DNA from: Collinsella sp.
GTDB taxonomy: Bacteria; Actinomycetota; Coriobacteriia; Coriobacteriales; Coriobacteriaceae
NCBI GenBank assembly: GCA_031295725.1
Contig: JAUMNV010000059.1
Coordinates: 1 to 13,294, forward strand
Length of the DNA stretch: 13,294 nucleotides
Direction: 5' to 3'
The notes under the pieces are model-generated. The model was not told the origin of the DNA, did no database searches, and saw only the letters and a program-made list of their open reading frames with translations. Below, one piece after another: positions 7,411-13,294 of this stretch; the stretch's first letter is position 1; each line of letters opens with the position of its first letter. The translations under genes were made by a program, and so were the position numbers.

Positions 7411-7467
7411 GTCAAAATCTGTAACAGCTATGGTTCAAAAACCGGTCCAGACGTTACAGATTGAGAT
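7411..7467. repeat. 57-nt palindromic repeat, copy 4
   Basis: Arms GTCAAAATCTGTAACA and CGTTACAGATTGAGAT flank a 25-base centre containing CAAAAACCGGTCCAGA. The outer ends have diverged most. It starts 80 bases after copy 3, with 23 bases between, closely matching the spacing of copies 1 and 2. Confidence 0.82.
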
Positions 7468-7535
7468 GATTGGTTGAGACGGTCCATCGGCCAACCAACC
7501 ACCCTCATCTGTAACGAAATGTCATACATTTCTTT

Positions 7536-7572
7536 CTATACTGGACACCCCCAGGGGGTATGGGTGTATAGT
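7536..7572 (+). promoter_or_regulatory. Copper-responsive (CsoR-type) operator and promoter of copA
   Basis: The core ACCCCCAGGGGGTA (7547-7560) is the C-run/G-run palindrome typical of CsoR operators. It is nested in two more inverted pairs: ACACCC (7545-7550) with GGGTGT (7562-7567), and CTATAC (7536-7541) with GTATAG (7566-7571). A -10 TATAGT (7567-7572) and a -35-like TGGACA (7542-7547) bracket the core at a long 19-base spacing. A bound repressor would block RNA polymerase directly. A csoR gene downstream supports the assignment. Confidence 0.75.
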
Positions 7573-7619
7573 ATCGGCAGGTTAACAATTTCAACACCGA
7601 ACCACAGAAAGGAGAAGCC

Positions 7620-9962
7620 ATGGCTCAAGATAAGTTCGACGTAGGCGGCATGACATGCGCCGCCTGCCAGGCGCACGTGGACCGTGCCGTGAGCAAGCTC
7701 GACGGCGTCCAAAGCGTCGCCGTCAACCTACTCGCCGGTTCCATGATGGTCGACTACGACCCCGCGCAGGTCTCCCCCGACGATATCTGCACCGCCGTCG
7801 ACCACGCGGGCTACTCGGCCTCACCCGTCGACGCAGGCACCGGTGCCGCCGGCTCAAGCGGCAGCTCGCAGGCCAGGTCTGGAGTCACCCATATGGAGTC
7901 GCCGACCAAAAAGCTGGAGGCCGCCGCCTCTGCCATTCGCACCCGCCTCATCGTCTCGATCGCATTCCTCATCCCACTGTTCTACATAGGCATGGGGCAT
8001 ATGCTCGGCTGGCCGCTGCCCGGCATTTTCACCGACCATACCCACAGCATGACGCTCGCCCTCACCGAGCTCGTCCTGCTCATCCCCATCGTCTATGTCA
8101 ACGACGCGTACTTTATCAACGGGTTTAAATCGCTCGCGCACGGCGCGCCCACCATGGACGCCCTCATCGCCGTGGGCGCCACCGCTTCCGTCGCCTGGTC
8201 GCTCTACGCCATGTTCATCATGGCCGACCAGCTAGCCGCGGGTCAGGTCCACGAGGCCATGATGACGGGCATGGACAATCTGTATTTTGAGAGCGCAGGC
8301 ACGATCCTGTCGCTCGTCACCGTGGGCAAATACCTCGAGACGCGCAGTAAGTCCAAAACCGGCGGCGCTATCGAGGCGCTGATCGACCTGGCGCCCAAGA
8401 CTGCGACCGTCGTGGCAGAGGACGGCACCGAAGCCACCGTCGACGCCGACAGCATCCTTCCCGGCCAGGTCCTGCGCGTGCGCCCCGGCGAGTCCATCCC
8501 CGTCGATGGCGTGGTGCTCGAAGGCAGCTCGGCCGTGGACGAGAGCGCGCTCACCGGCGAGTCTATCCCCGTGGAAAAAACCGCCGGCGATACCGTCAAC
8601 GCCGCCACCGTCAACCGCACCGGTTCGTTTACCTTCCGCGCCACGCGTGTGGGCGCCGACACGTCGCTGGCCAAGATCATCCAGCTCGTCGAGGACGCCA
8701 ACGCCACCAAGGCGCCCATCGCCCGCATGGCCGACAAGGTCGCCGGCGTGTTCGTGCCCGTGGTGTTCGCGATCTCGGCCGTGACCTTTGCGGTATGGAT
8801 GGCGCTGACCGGCAGCGTGAACGAGGCGCTCACCTCCGCCGTAGCCGTGTTGGTGATCAGCTGCCCGTGCGCGCTGGGCCTGGCCACGCCCGTCGCTATT
8901 ATGGTGGGCACCGGCAAGGGCGCCGAGATGGGCATTCTGTTTAAGAGCGCCGAGGCGCTGGAGAACCTGCGCAGCGTGGGCACCGTGGTGCTCGATAAAA
9001 CGGGCACGGTCACCCGGGGTAAGCCTGCCGTGACCGATATCGTGGTAGCCACGCGCGCTGACGGCTCGCCCGCCATGAGTGAAAAGGCGCTGCTCAAGCT
9101 GGCTGCCGCGCTGGAGCGCTCGAGCGAGCACCCGCTGGCCGAGGCGATTATGGCCGAGTGCGAGGCGCGCGGAATTGTCGCGCGCATGGTCGAGGACTTT
9201 GCCGCCGTGCCCGGTCGTGGCGTGACGGCGCGCGAAGGGCAAAACGCCATCGCCGCCGGTAACGTGCGCCTGATGGACGAGCTGGGCGCGGAGGTGCCCG
9301 CCGGCCTTGCCGAACAGCTCGCCGCCGAGGGCAAGACGCCGCTGTTCTTTGCCAAGAACGGCGAGCTTGCCGGCACCATTGCCGTGGCTGACGAGGTCAA
9401 GGAAACGAGCGCCGAGGCCATCGCCGCGCTCCGCAAGCTCGGCGTCGACGTGCGCATGCTCACCGGCGACAACCGCGTGACGGCCGAAGCAATCGCCCGC
9501 CGCGTGGGACTGAACAGCAAGCAGGTCATCGCCGACGTCCTCCCCGCCGACAAGGAACGCCACGTGCGCGAGCTGCAGAATGCGGGCAGCATGGTCGCCA
9601 TGGTGGGCGACGGCATCAACGACTCCCCCGCCCTGGCGCGCGCCGACGTGGGCCTTGCGATCGGCACCGGCGCCGATATCGCCAAAGAAGGGGCAGATGT
9701 GGTGCTCATGCGCAGCGACCTCATGGACGTCGCCCGCGCCATCGAGCTTTCGCGCGCCACGATTCGCAACATCAAGCAGGACCTGTTCTGGGCGCTGTTC
9801 TACAACGGCATCGGCATTCCGCTCGCCGCGGGCGTGTTCTTCCCCCTCACCGGTTGGCAACTCTCGCCGATGTTTGGCGCCGCGGCCATGAGCCTGTCGA
9901 GCGTCTGCGTCGTAAGCAATGCGCTGCGCCTGAAATCCTTTAAGCCTAAAGTGGCAAAATAG
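7620..9962 (+). CDS. copA: Copper(I)-exporting P1B-type ATPase CopA
   Basis: This 780-residue pump exports Cu(I) across the cytoplasmic membrane using ATP. One N-terminal heavy-metal domain carries GMTCAAC (Cys13, Cys16), followed by a flexible Gly/Ser linker (about 70-90). The ATPase core shows the actuator motif TGES (312-315), the membrane metal site CPC (415-417), the phosphorylation motif DKTGT (Asp459), the His-Pro of the P1B nucleotide domain (SEHPLAEA, 503-510), TGDN (615-618) and GDGIND (663-668). The helix residues Tyr728-Asn729 and MxxSS (757-761) mark the Cu(I)-specific P1B-1 group. About eight membrane helices are expected. The ATG at 7620 has AAAGGAG (7608-7614) 5 bases upstream. 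It is the first gene of the copA-copZ-csoR set and is controlled by the operator just upstream. Its length is normal for CopA. Confidence 0.97.
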   Translation: MAQDKFDVGGMTCAACQAHVDRAVSKLDGVQSVAVNLLAGSMMVDYDPAQVSPDDICTAVDHAGYSASPVDAGTGAAGSSGSSQARSGVTHMESPTKKLEAAASAIRTRLIVSIAFLIPLFYIGMGHMLGWPLPGIFTDHTHSMTLALTELVLLIPIVYVNDAYFINGFKSLAHGAPTMDALIAVGATASVAWSLYAMFIMADQLAAGQVHEAMMTGMDNLYFESAGTILSLVTVGKYLETRSKSKTGGAIEALIDLAPKTATVVAEDGTEATVDADSILPGQVLRVRPGESIPVDGVVLEGSSAVDESALTGESIPVEKTAGDTVNAATVNRTGSFTFRATRVGADTSLAKIIQLVEDANATKAPIARMADKVAGVFVPVVFAISAVTFAVWMALTGSVNEALTSAVAVLVISCPCALGLATPVAIMVGTGKGAEMGILFKSAEALENLRSVGTVVLDKTGTVTRGKPAVTDIVVATRADGSPAMSEKALLKLAAALERSSEHPLAEAIMAECEARGIVARMVEDFAAVPGRGVTAREGQNAIAAGNVRLMDELGAEVPAGLAEQLAAEGKTPLFFAKNGELAGTIAVADEVKETSAEAIAALRKLGVDVRMLTGDNRVTAEAIARRVGLNSKQVIADVLPADKERHVRELQNAGSMVAMVGDGINDSPALARADVGLAIGTGADIAKEGADVVLMRSDLMDVARAIELSRATIRNIKQDLFWALFYNGIGIPLAAGVFFPLTGWQLSPMFGAAAMSLSSVCVVSNALRLKSFKPKVAK

Positions 9963-9985
9963 GCTCACCATTAAGTCCATTTAGA

Positions 9986-10085
9986 ACGGGTTTTCCAGAT
10001 GCCCGAGATTGACCTGAAAGAGGAGCGACGCGTACTTTGATACGCGAGCGACGGCTTGAAGGTCAAGGTCGGGTGCCTGGGAAAG
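9986..10085. repeat. Imperfect palindrome of about 100 bp between copA and copZ
   Basis: The two 50-base halves match their reverse complements at roughly 35 positions. The best-paired parts are an outer CGG/CCG with TTT/AAA, a middle TTGACCT (10009-10015) with AGGTCAA (10060-10066), and an inner CGCGTA (10029-10034) with TACGCG (10041-10046) around the 6-base loop CTTTGA. On RNA it would fold into a long hairpin. It ends about 24 bases before the copZ start and has no T-run. Confidence 0.65.
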
Positions 10086-10109
10086 CCGACGCAACAGAGA
10101 GGAATACCT

Positions 10110-10331
10110 ATGCGATACACAATCAAGACTTCCGGCCTCATGTGCGGCCACTGCGATGCCACCGTCGAGACTGCGCTGCTCAACGTTGCCGGCGTGACCG
10201 ACGCCGACGCCGATCACGAGACCCAGACCGTCCAGGTGGAGTGCGCCGACACCGTGACCGCCGAGCAGCTCGCCGCCGCCGTCGAGGCCGCGGGCGAGAA
10301 GTTCCACGCCCTGTCCGTGACCGCCGCGTAG
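10110..10331 (+). CDS. copZ: CopZ-like copper chaperone (heavy-metal-associated domain protein)
   Basis: This 73-residue protein is a single heavy-metal-associated domain. The metal-binding loop GLMCGHC (Cys12, Cys15) lies after the first beta strand, as in CopZ and Atx1-type chaperones. It would bind Cu(I) in the cytoplasm and deliver it to CopA or to CsoR. The ATG at 10110 is chosen because AGAGAGGA (10096-10103) lies 6 bases upstream and the domain begins right there; the longer in-frame start at 10056 would read through the hairpin element. Length is normal for the family. It lies between copA and csoR on the same strand, which supports a copper rather than mercury or zinc role. Confidence 0.92.
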   Translation: MRYTIKTSGLMCGHCDATVETALLNVAGVTDADADHETQTVQVECADTVTAEQLAAAVEAAGEKFHALSVTAA

Positions 10332-10357
10332 TAGACGCTGCCTACTCAATCCTCAGA

Positions 10358-10424
10358 AGTTGCGGTGAAATACGGACTGTTGAGCCGCCCTAGGCCTTTA
10401 AACAGTCCGTATTTCACCGCAACT
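10358..10424. repeat. 67-bp element with perfect 24-bp inverted arms between copZ and csoR
   Basis: The arms at 10358-10381 and 10401-10424 are perfectly complementary over 24 bases, with the core TGCGGTGAAATACGGACTGT in the left arm. The 19-base centre contains CCTAGG. It starts 26 bases after the copZ stop codon and ends 42 bases before the csoR start. No T-run follows on either strand, so it is not a standard terminator. The perfection of the arms points to recent insertion or to selection on the RNA fold. Confidence 0.88.
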
Positions 10425-10466
10425 GACGGGGACATCCGAAAGATCGACCAGAAACGAGGACCCGCC

Positions 10467-10739
10467 ATGATGGCAGACCACAAATCAGTGACCCGCATGC
10501 TCAAGACGGCACGCGGCCAGATCGACGGCATCTTGCGGATGGTCGATGAGGACCGCTATTGCGTCGATATCTCCACGCAGCTCATGGCCACGCAGGCGCT
10601 CCTCGCTCGCATCAACGCCGATGTGCTGAAAGCTCACATCGAGGGCTGCGTCGCCTCGGCCATCGAATCAGGCGACGAGGAGCTCAAGGCAGCCAAGCTC
10701 GCCGAGATCGAACGCGTCGTCGACAAACTCGCCAGGTAA
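10467..10739 (+). CDS. csoR: CsoR-family copper-sensing transcriptional repressor
   Basis: This 90-residue all-helical protein has the CsoR copper site: Cys32, His57 and Cys61, with the spacing Cys-x24-His-x3-Cys known from Mycobacterium tuberculosis CsoR. Tyr31 precedes the first cysteine as in other Cu(I) sensors. CsoR tetramers bind GC-rich operators and let go when Cu(I) binds. The ATG at 10467 (or the adjacent one at 10470) is chosen because ACGAGGA (10454-10460) lies 6-9 bases upstream; the longer frame from 10365 would translate the hairpin arm. It is the last gene of the copper set and should repress the copA promoter, and so itself if the three genes share a transcript. RcnR/FrmR-type relatives are less likely, given the Cys-His-Cys set and the neighbours. 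Confidence 0.94.
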   Translation: MMADHKSVTRMLKTARGQIDGILRMVDEDRYCVDISTQLMATQALLARINADVLKAHIEGCVASAIESGDEELKAAKLAEIERVVDKLAR

Positions 10740-10740
10740 T

Positions 10741-10830
10741 TGGTGCAAGGAAGTCAGGTTACTTTGCACCATCTTGGTGTAATGGGGACAGGTATGTTTG
10801 CACCACCTTGGTGCAGATTGACCTGTCCCC
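10741..10830. repeat. REP-like tandem palindromic element
   Basis: Two related units lie at a 34-base period: GTCAGGT at 10753 and GACAGGT at 10787, each followed by TTTGCACCA, a YCT link and a TGGTGYA half (10763-10781 and 10797-10815). The second unit is enclosed by GGGGACAGGT (10784-10793) and ACCTGTCCCC (10821-10830). An outer pair TGGTGCAA (10741-10748) and TTGCACCA (10764-10771) adds another fold. GGGGACAGGT-type ends recall REP sequences linked to Y1 (RAYT) transposases; that link is inferred. Confidence 0.75.
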
Positions 10831-10885
10831 CTTGCTTTAAATCGGGTATAAAGGCGTGCAGCATATCGAACGAAAGGCAATTTGC

Positions 10886-11359
10886 ATGAATGACTTTATG
10901 AAGGGTCGCAATGGTGCCGATGAACTCACCATCGTGATGGGTTTTGCGGGTATTGTCATCGCGATGATCGGATCGATAGCCCGCATCCAGTGGCTCAGCT
11001 GGATCGCCATCGCCGTCATCGTGATCGGCGTGCTGCGCGGCCTGTCCAAAAATATCGATGCACGTCGCAAGGAGAACGAGGCCTTTGTCGCCGGCTCGGC
11101 TAAGGTCCCCGGCTTGGGCAAGTTCGTCGCCAGCTTGGGCGGCGGAACCGCAGCGGCCAGCACCTCACGCGCGGCCGGCACCAGTAAGGAAGACTTTGAG
11201 CGTGCCAAGCGCACGGCCAAGAAGATGTGGAAGGGCCGCAAGACCACGGCATACCTCAAGTGCCCCAACTGCGGCCAGATGCTCTCCGTCCCCAAGGGCA
11301 AGGGCAAGATCCGCGTCACCTGCCCCAAGTGCCACGCCAAGATGGAGACGCGCTCGTAG
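10886..11359 (+). CDS. Small membrane protein with C-terminal zinc ribbon
   Basis: This 157-residue protein has two adjacent membrane helices (about 14-31 and 35-52). A basic linker follows, then an Ala/Ser/Gly-rich stretch (about 84-100), a Lys/Arg-rich stretch (101-120) and a zinc ribbon with Cys126, Cys129, Cys146 and Cys149 (CPNC and CPKC). The intervening LSVPKGKGKIRVTCPKC is typical of uncharacterised zinc-ribbon membrane proteins in Firmicutes and Coriobacteriia. The two helices imply that both ends are on the same side, most likely cytoplasmic. The ATG at 10886 is chosen because GAAAGG (10872-10877) lies 8 bases upstream; the GTG at 10856 has no comparable site. A TATAAA at 10847-10852 could be a -10. 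Function is unknown; it does not look like part of the copper set, being separated from it by the REP-like element. Confidence 0.85.
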   Translation: MNDFMKGRNGADELTIVMGFAGIVIAMIGSIARIQWLSWIAIAVIVIGVLRGLSKNIDARRKENEAFVAGSAKVPGLGKFVASLGGGTAAASTSRAAGTSKEDFERAKRTAKKMWKGRKTTAYLKCPNCGQMLSVPKGKGKIRVTCPKCHAKMETRS

Positions 11360-11382
11360 CCGCCGTACCGTGAGACAAAATG

Positions 11383-11420
11383 AAAGCCGAGGCCTCGCAC
11401 TGAGACCTCGACTTTTTTTT
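11383..11420 (+). terminator. Rho-independent terminator after the zinc-ribbon gene
   Basis: AAAGCCGAGG (11383-11392) pairs with CCTCGACTTT (11405-11414) with one mismatch, extended inside by CCTC/GAG pairing, and runs into eight T residues (11413-11420). A second small hairpin, CAAAGGG (11429-11435) with CCCTTTG (11441-11447), lies between it and the end of the converging amidohydrolase gene and has no T-run. Confidence 0.85.
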
Positions 11421-11453
11421 GATTACGGCAAAGGGATCGCCCCTTTGTCACAC

Positions 11454-12824
11454 CTATGCCACGCCGTCGCGAGCGAGCTCCTCGGCCAGTGCCTCGGCCG
11501 GCATTGCCATAATCGCGTCGAGCTCGTTATCAACCTCGGGAATGCGCTTCACCTTGAGCTTGCGCATCAGATCGCCACGACACATCACGTGCATCGGCTC
11601 ACGCAGCGCGCACAGGTCATCGAGCGGGTTCTCGCGCGTCACCAGGATATCGGCGGCCTTACCGCACTCGATCGTGCCGGTCTCGCCGCCCAGCCCCAGC
11701 AGCTCGGCATTGACTTGCGTGGCCGTATGCAGCGCGAAGGCGTTGCTCACGCCGACATACTTGGCAAAATAGGCCACCTCACGCCACATGTCGTACTGCG
11801 TCACAAACGGGCAGCTCGAATCTGTGCCAAGGCCCACCTTAACGCCAGCTTCCAGTGCGGCACGAGCGCTCTCGATAATGCCCGAGCACACGATGTCGCC
11901 GTTCTTCTTTTGCGTATCGGTCGAATGGGTCTTTTCCGGGTCGAGCAATACAAACGGCAGCGCCGGGCTGATGGTGCAGGTCACACTCGGCGCACGCCCC
12001 TCAAGCTGTGTGCCCGCGGCGCCGCGGTACAGCTCCAGGATCTCGGGCGTCAACGGAGCGCCGTGCTCAATCGTGTCAACGCCGGCCTCAAGCGCGGCCT
12101 TCACACCCTCGGTGCTCTCGACATGGGCCATAACCGGAAGGCCCATATCGTGTGCTGCCTTGCACGCCGCTGCGGCAACCTCCACCGGCATACGCAGCAC
12201 ACCCGGCTCGCCCACCTCAGTCGCGTCGAACACACCGCCCGTTACGAACAGCTTAATGACGTCGGCACCGCGCGCATACAGGTCACGCACCTGTTCGGCT
12301 GCCTCGGCGGGACTGTTGGCCACCTGGGCGAACAAGCCTGCACCATGGCCGCCCGGCACCGTGACGCCCGTTCCCGGCGCCACCAGGCGAGGACCTTGAT
12401 ACTTGCCGGCATCGATAGCATCGCGCACGGCAAGATCGGCAAACAGCGGGTCGCCCGCGCCGCGCACCGTGGTCACGCCACTTGCCAACTGCTGTTGGGC
12501 GCTGCCTTTGAGGATGTGGCGGACGATGGCGCGGCCCACCGGATTATCGAGCTTCTTCATCAGCGCGCCCGCATCGCCCGCCGAGACCGGCTTGCCCGAG
12601 CCGCACAAATGCACATGCATATTGATGAGGCCTGGCATGAGATACGCCCCTGCCAGGTCGATGACCTCGGCACCTGCAGGCGCCTGCGCCACGGCACTCG
12701 GCCCCATCCACGTGATGAGACCACGCTCAACGACCACGGCCATATCGGGCTGCGGCTCCATATGTTCCGAACCATCCAGGACGGTCGCATTGATAAACAA
12801 CGTGGAACGATCGGCAGACTCCAT
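11454..12824 (-). CDS. Metal-dependent amidohydrolase (imidazolonepropionase-like, COG1228 group)
   Basis: This 456-residue protein is a cytoplasmic metal-dependent hydrolase with a TIM-barrel core. The first barrel strand carries the metal ligands His70 and His72 (INMHVHL). Lys191 in VIKLFVTGG is the probable carboxylated bridging lysine, His234 (MAHVES) and His254 (TIEHG) are the next ligands, and Asp335 (GLGTDSS) is the catalytic aspartate. The small beta-sandwich domain is formed by residues 1-60 and about 385-430. This pattern fits the COG1228 group, which includes imidazolonepropionase and prolidase-like enzymes; the substrate cannot be named and no histidine-pathway gene is nearby. The ATG at 12824 is chosen because GGGAGGAA (about 12832-12839) lies 7 bases upstream; the in-frame extension to 12980 would overlap a 57-nt palindrome. 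Length is normal. Confidence 0.93.
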   Translation of the reverse strand: MESADRSTLFINATVLDGSEHMEPQPDMAVVVERGLITWMGPSAVAQAPAGAEVIDLAGAYLMPGLINMHVHLCGSGKPVSAGDAGALMKKLDNPVGRAIVRHILKGSAQQQLASGVTTVRGAGDPLFADLAVRDAIDAGKYQGPRLVAPGTGVTVPGGHGAGLFAQVANSPAEAAEQVRDLYARGADVIKLFVTGGVFDATEVGEPGVLRMPVEVAAAACKAAHDMGLPVMAHVESTEGVKAALEAGVDTIEHGAPLTPEILELYRGAAGTQLEGRAPSVTCTISPALPFVLLDPEKTHSTDTQKKNGDIVCSGIIESARAALEAGVKVGLGTDSSCPFVTQYDMWREVAYFAKYVGVSNAFALHTATQVNAELLGLGGETGTIECGKAADILVTRENPLDDLCALREPMHVMCRGDLMRKLKVKRIPEVDNELDAIMAMPAEALAEELARDGVA

Positions 12825-12973
12825 ATCGAGTTCCTCCCTCACAATTAACTTGAACATTTGTCCATTATCACCCAGCCCAACAGGGTTACTGCGGACATAT
12901 CGGTTAACGGAGGGACGAGAGGATGTGGGGGACGGAATACGTTGCAGTCCCACCCCAGCGAAACCAGGGAAAT

Positions 12974-13030
12974 GTCTCAATCTGTAACAGGTACTGGGTT
13001 ATTGGGCCCCCTGATGTTACAGATCGAGAC
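12974..13030. repeat. 57-nt palindromic repeat, copy 5
   Basis: Arms GTCTCAATCTGTAACA and TGTTACAGATCGAGAC are identical to those of copy 1. The 25-base centre, with TTATTGGGCCCCC, is different. It stands alone, 8 bases beyond the stop codon of the right-edge gene. Confidence 0.85.
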
Positions 13031-13038
13031 AAAACCTC

Positions 13039-13294
13039 TCAGCGCCCATACCACTGACGTCTCCACTCCTCAGCCAAATCGGGCCGTCGCGGAATACCCG
13101 CTAACCTCATCTTCTCAACCAGCTTCCCCGGATTCTTGAGCTCATCAAACGTAAACCGAAGCACCTTGTGCCCGAGCATTGTCAGATGAGATTCCCGCTG
13201 ACGCTCTGCCACGAATGGGTCTACCGACTCCCGGCCCCCGCCGCTCTGCAGGGTGTACTTCCCCTTTCCGTCGAGCTCGCCGATGACACACGTC
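13039..13294 (-). CDS. C-terminal part of a DUF559/Vsr-like endonuclease-fold protein (5' part beyond right edge)
   Basis: Only the last 84 residues are in the window. They start with a strand and turn, CVIGELDGKGKY, where Glu6 and Asp8 match the acidic pair of the restriction-endonuclease-like fold. RERQRE-like residues 30-34 (ERQRE), the LGHKVLRFTFDEL strand-helix (40-52) and a basic C-terminus follow. This order is typical of the C-terminal DUF559-like domain of actinobacterial proteins, often found behind an AbiEi-type or other N-terminal domain; which one applies here cannot be seen. The stop codon at 13041-13039 is clear. Nuclease activity is not proven, and many such proteins are uncharacterised. 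Confidence 0.65.
   Translation of the reverse strand, partial: TCVIGELDGKGKYTLQSGGGRESVDPFVAERQRESHLTMLGHKVLRFTFDELKNPGKLVEKMRLAGIPRRPDLAEEWRRQWYGR

Larger units (their letters stand above)
7289..7619. other. Intergenic region between kinase gene and copA
   Basis: This stretch holds two complete 57-nt palindromes (7331-7387, 7411-7467), an isolated half-site CATCTGTAACG (7505-7515), and then the copper-responsive promoter of copA (7536-7572). No coding sequence is seen. No T-run hairpin was found right after the kinase stop codon. Confidence 0.65.

Noticed and set aside
3753..7467. CRISPR array suggested by paired repeats with short spacers
   Set aside because: Only two copies occur per site, the similarity is in palindromic arms around a variable centre, and no cas gene is present.
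8232..9980. Long minus-strand open frames (582 and 510 codons) opposite copA
   Set aside because: They mirror the third-position GC bias of copA and show no recognisable motif; copA has every expected P-type ATPase motif.
10358..10424. Rho-independent terminator between copZ and csoR
   Set aside because: The hairpin is perfect but no T-run follows on either strand.
10365..10466. Longer CsoR start at 10365
   Set aside because: It would translate part of the hairpin and lacks a ribosome site; the start at 10467 has one and gives the normal CsoR length.
11429..11447. Second terminator for the amidohydrolase gene
   Set aside because: The 7-bp hairpin has no T-run on the minus strand; too weak to list separately.
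12825..12980. N-terminal extension of the amidohydrolase to 12980
   Set aside because: It would read into the 57-nt palindrome, while the ATG at 12824 has a strong ribosome site and the domain begins there.

Overview
The window looks like chromosome of a high-GC gut actinobacterium of the class Coriobacteriia, most likely Collinsella or a close relative. That is an inference from the GC-rich codon use, the gene types (EFR1-type flavodoxin-ferredoxin, a kinase with a DUF6273-like ectodomain, a CopA/CopZ/CsoR set) and the many short palindromic intergenic repeats; no rRNA or other marker gene is present. No tRNA, rRNA, CRISPR array, transposase or phage gene was seen.

Layout from left to right. 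(1) The 5' part of an EFR1-family flavodoxin-ferredoxin gene runs off the left edge on the minus strand. (2) About 550 bases without a gene follow, holding an operator-like palindrome and two inverted copies of a 26-base motif. (3) A minus-strand DEAD-box RNA helicase with a very long Arg/Gly-rich tail ends at a strong terminator. (4) A 588-base divergent gap carries two 57-nt palindromes and a promoter. (5) An FHA-domain protein gene and a membrane Ser/Thr protein kinase gene lie in tandem on the plus strand, separated by a terminator-like hairpin and a long inverted repeat. (6) A gap with two more 57-nt palindromes leads into a copper-responsive promoter and the copper set copA (Cu+ P-type ATPase), copZ-like chaperone and csoR repressor; each gap inside this set holds a large hairpin. 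(7) A REP-like tandem repeat precedes a small two-helix membrane protein with a C-terminal zinc ribbon, which converges on (8) a minus-strand COG1228-type amidohydrolase. (9) A fifth 57-nt palindrome sits just beyond the 3' end of a minus-strand gene that runs off the right edge and resembles the C-terminus of DUF559/Vsr-like endonuclease-fold proteins.

How the genes work together. The copper set is a classical autoregulated efflux module: CsoR would repress from the C5/G5 operator upstream of copA, Cu(I) would release it, CopZ would carry Cu(I) and CopA would export it. The FHA protein and the kinase plausibly form a phospho-signalling pair, with the kinase sensing through its extracytoplasmic DUF6273-like domain and the FHA protein reading phosphothreonine.

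The most unusual content is non-coding. Five copies of a palindrome are each exactly 57 nt with 16-base arms and a 25-base variable centre, and four of them form two tandem pairs at an 80-81 base period. There are also a 67-bp element with perfect 24-bp arms, an imperfect palindrome of about 100 bp, a 34-bp-period tandem repeat carrying GGGGACAGGT/ACCTGTCCCC, and an inverted pair of a TGCAGAATACTCC-N6-TGCACGG motif.
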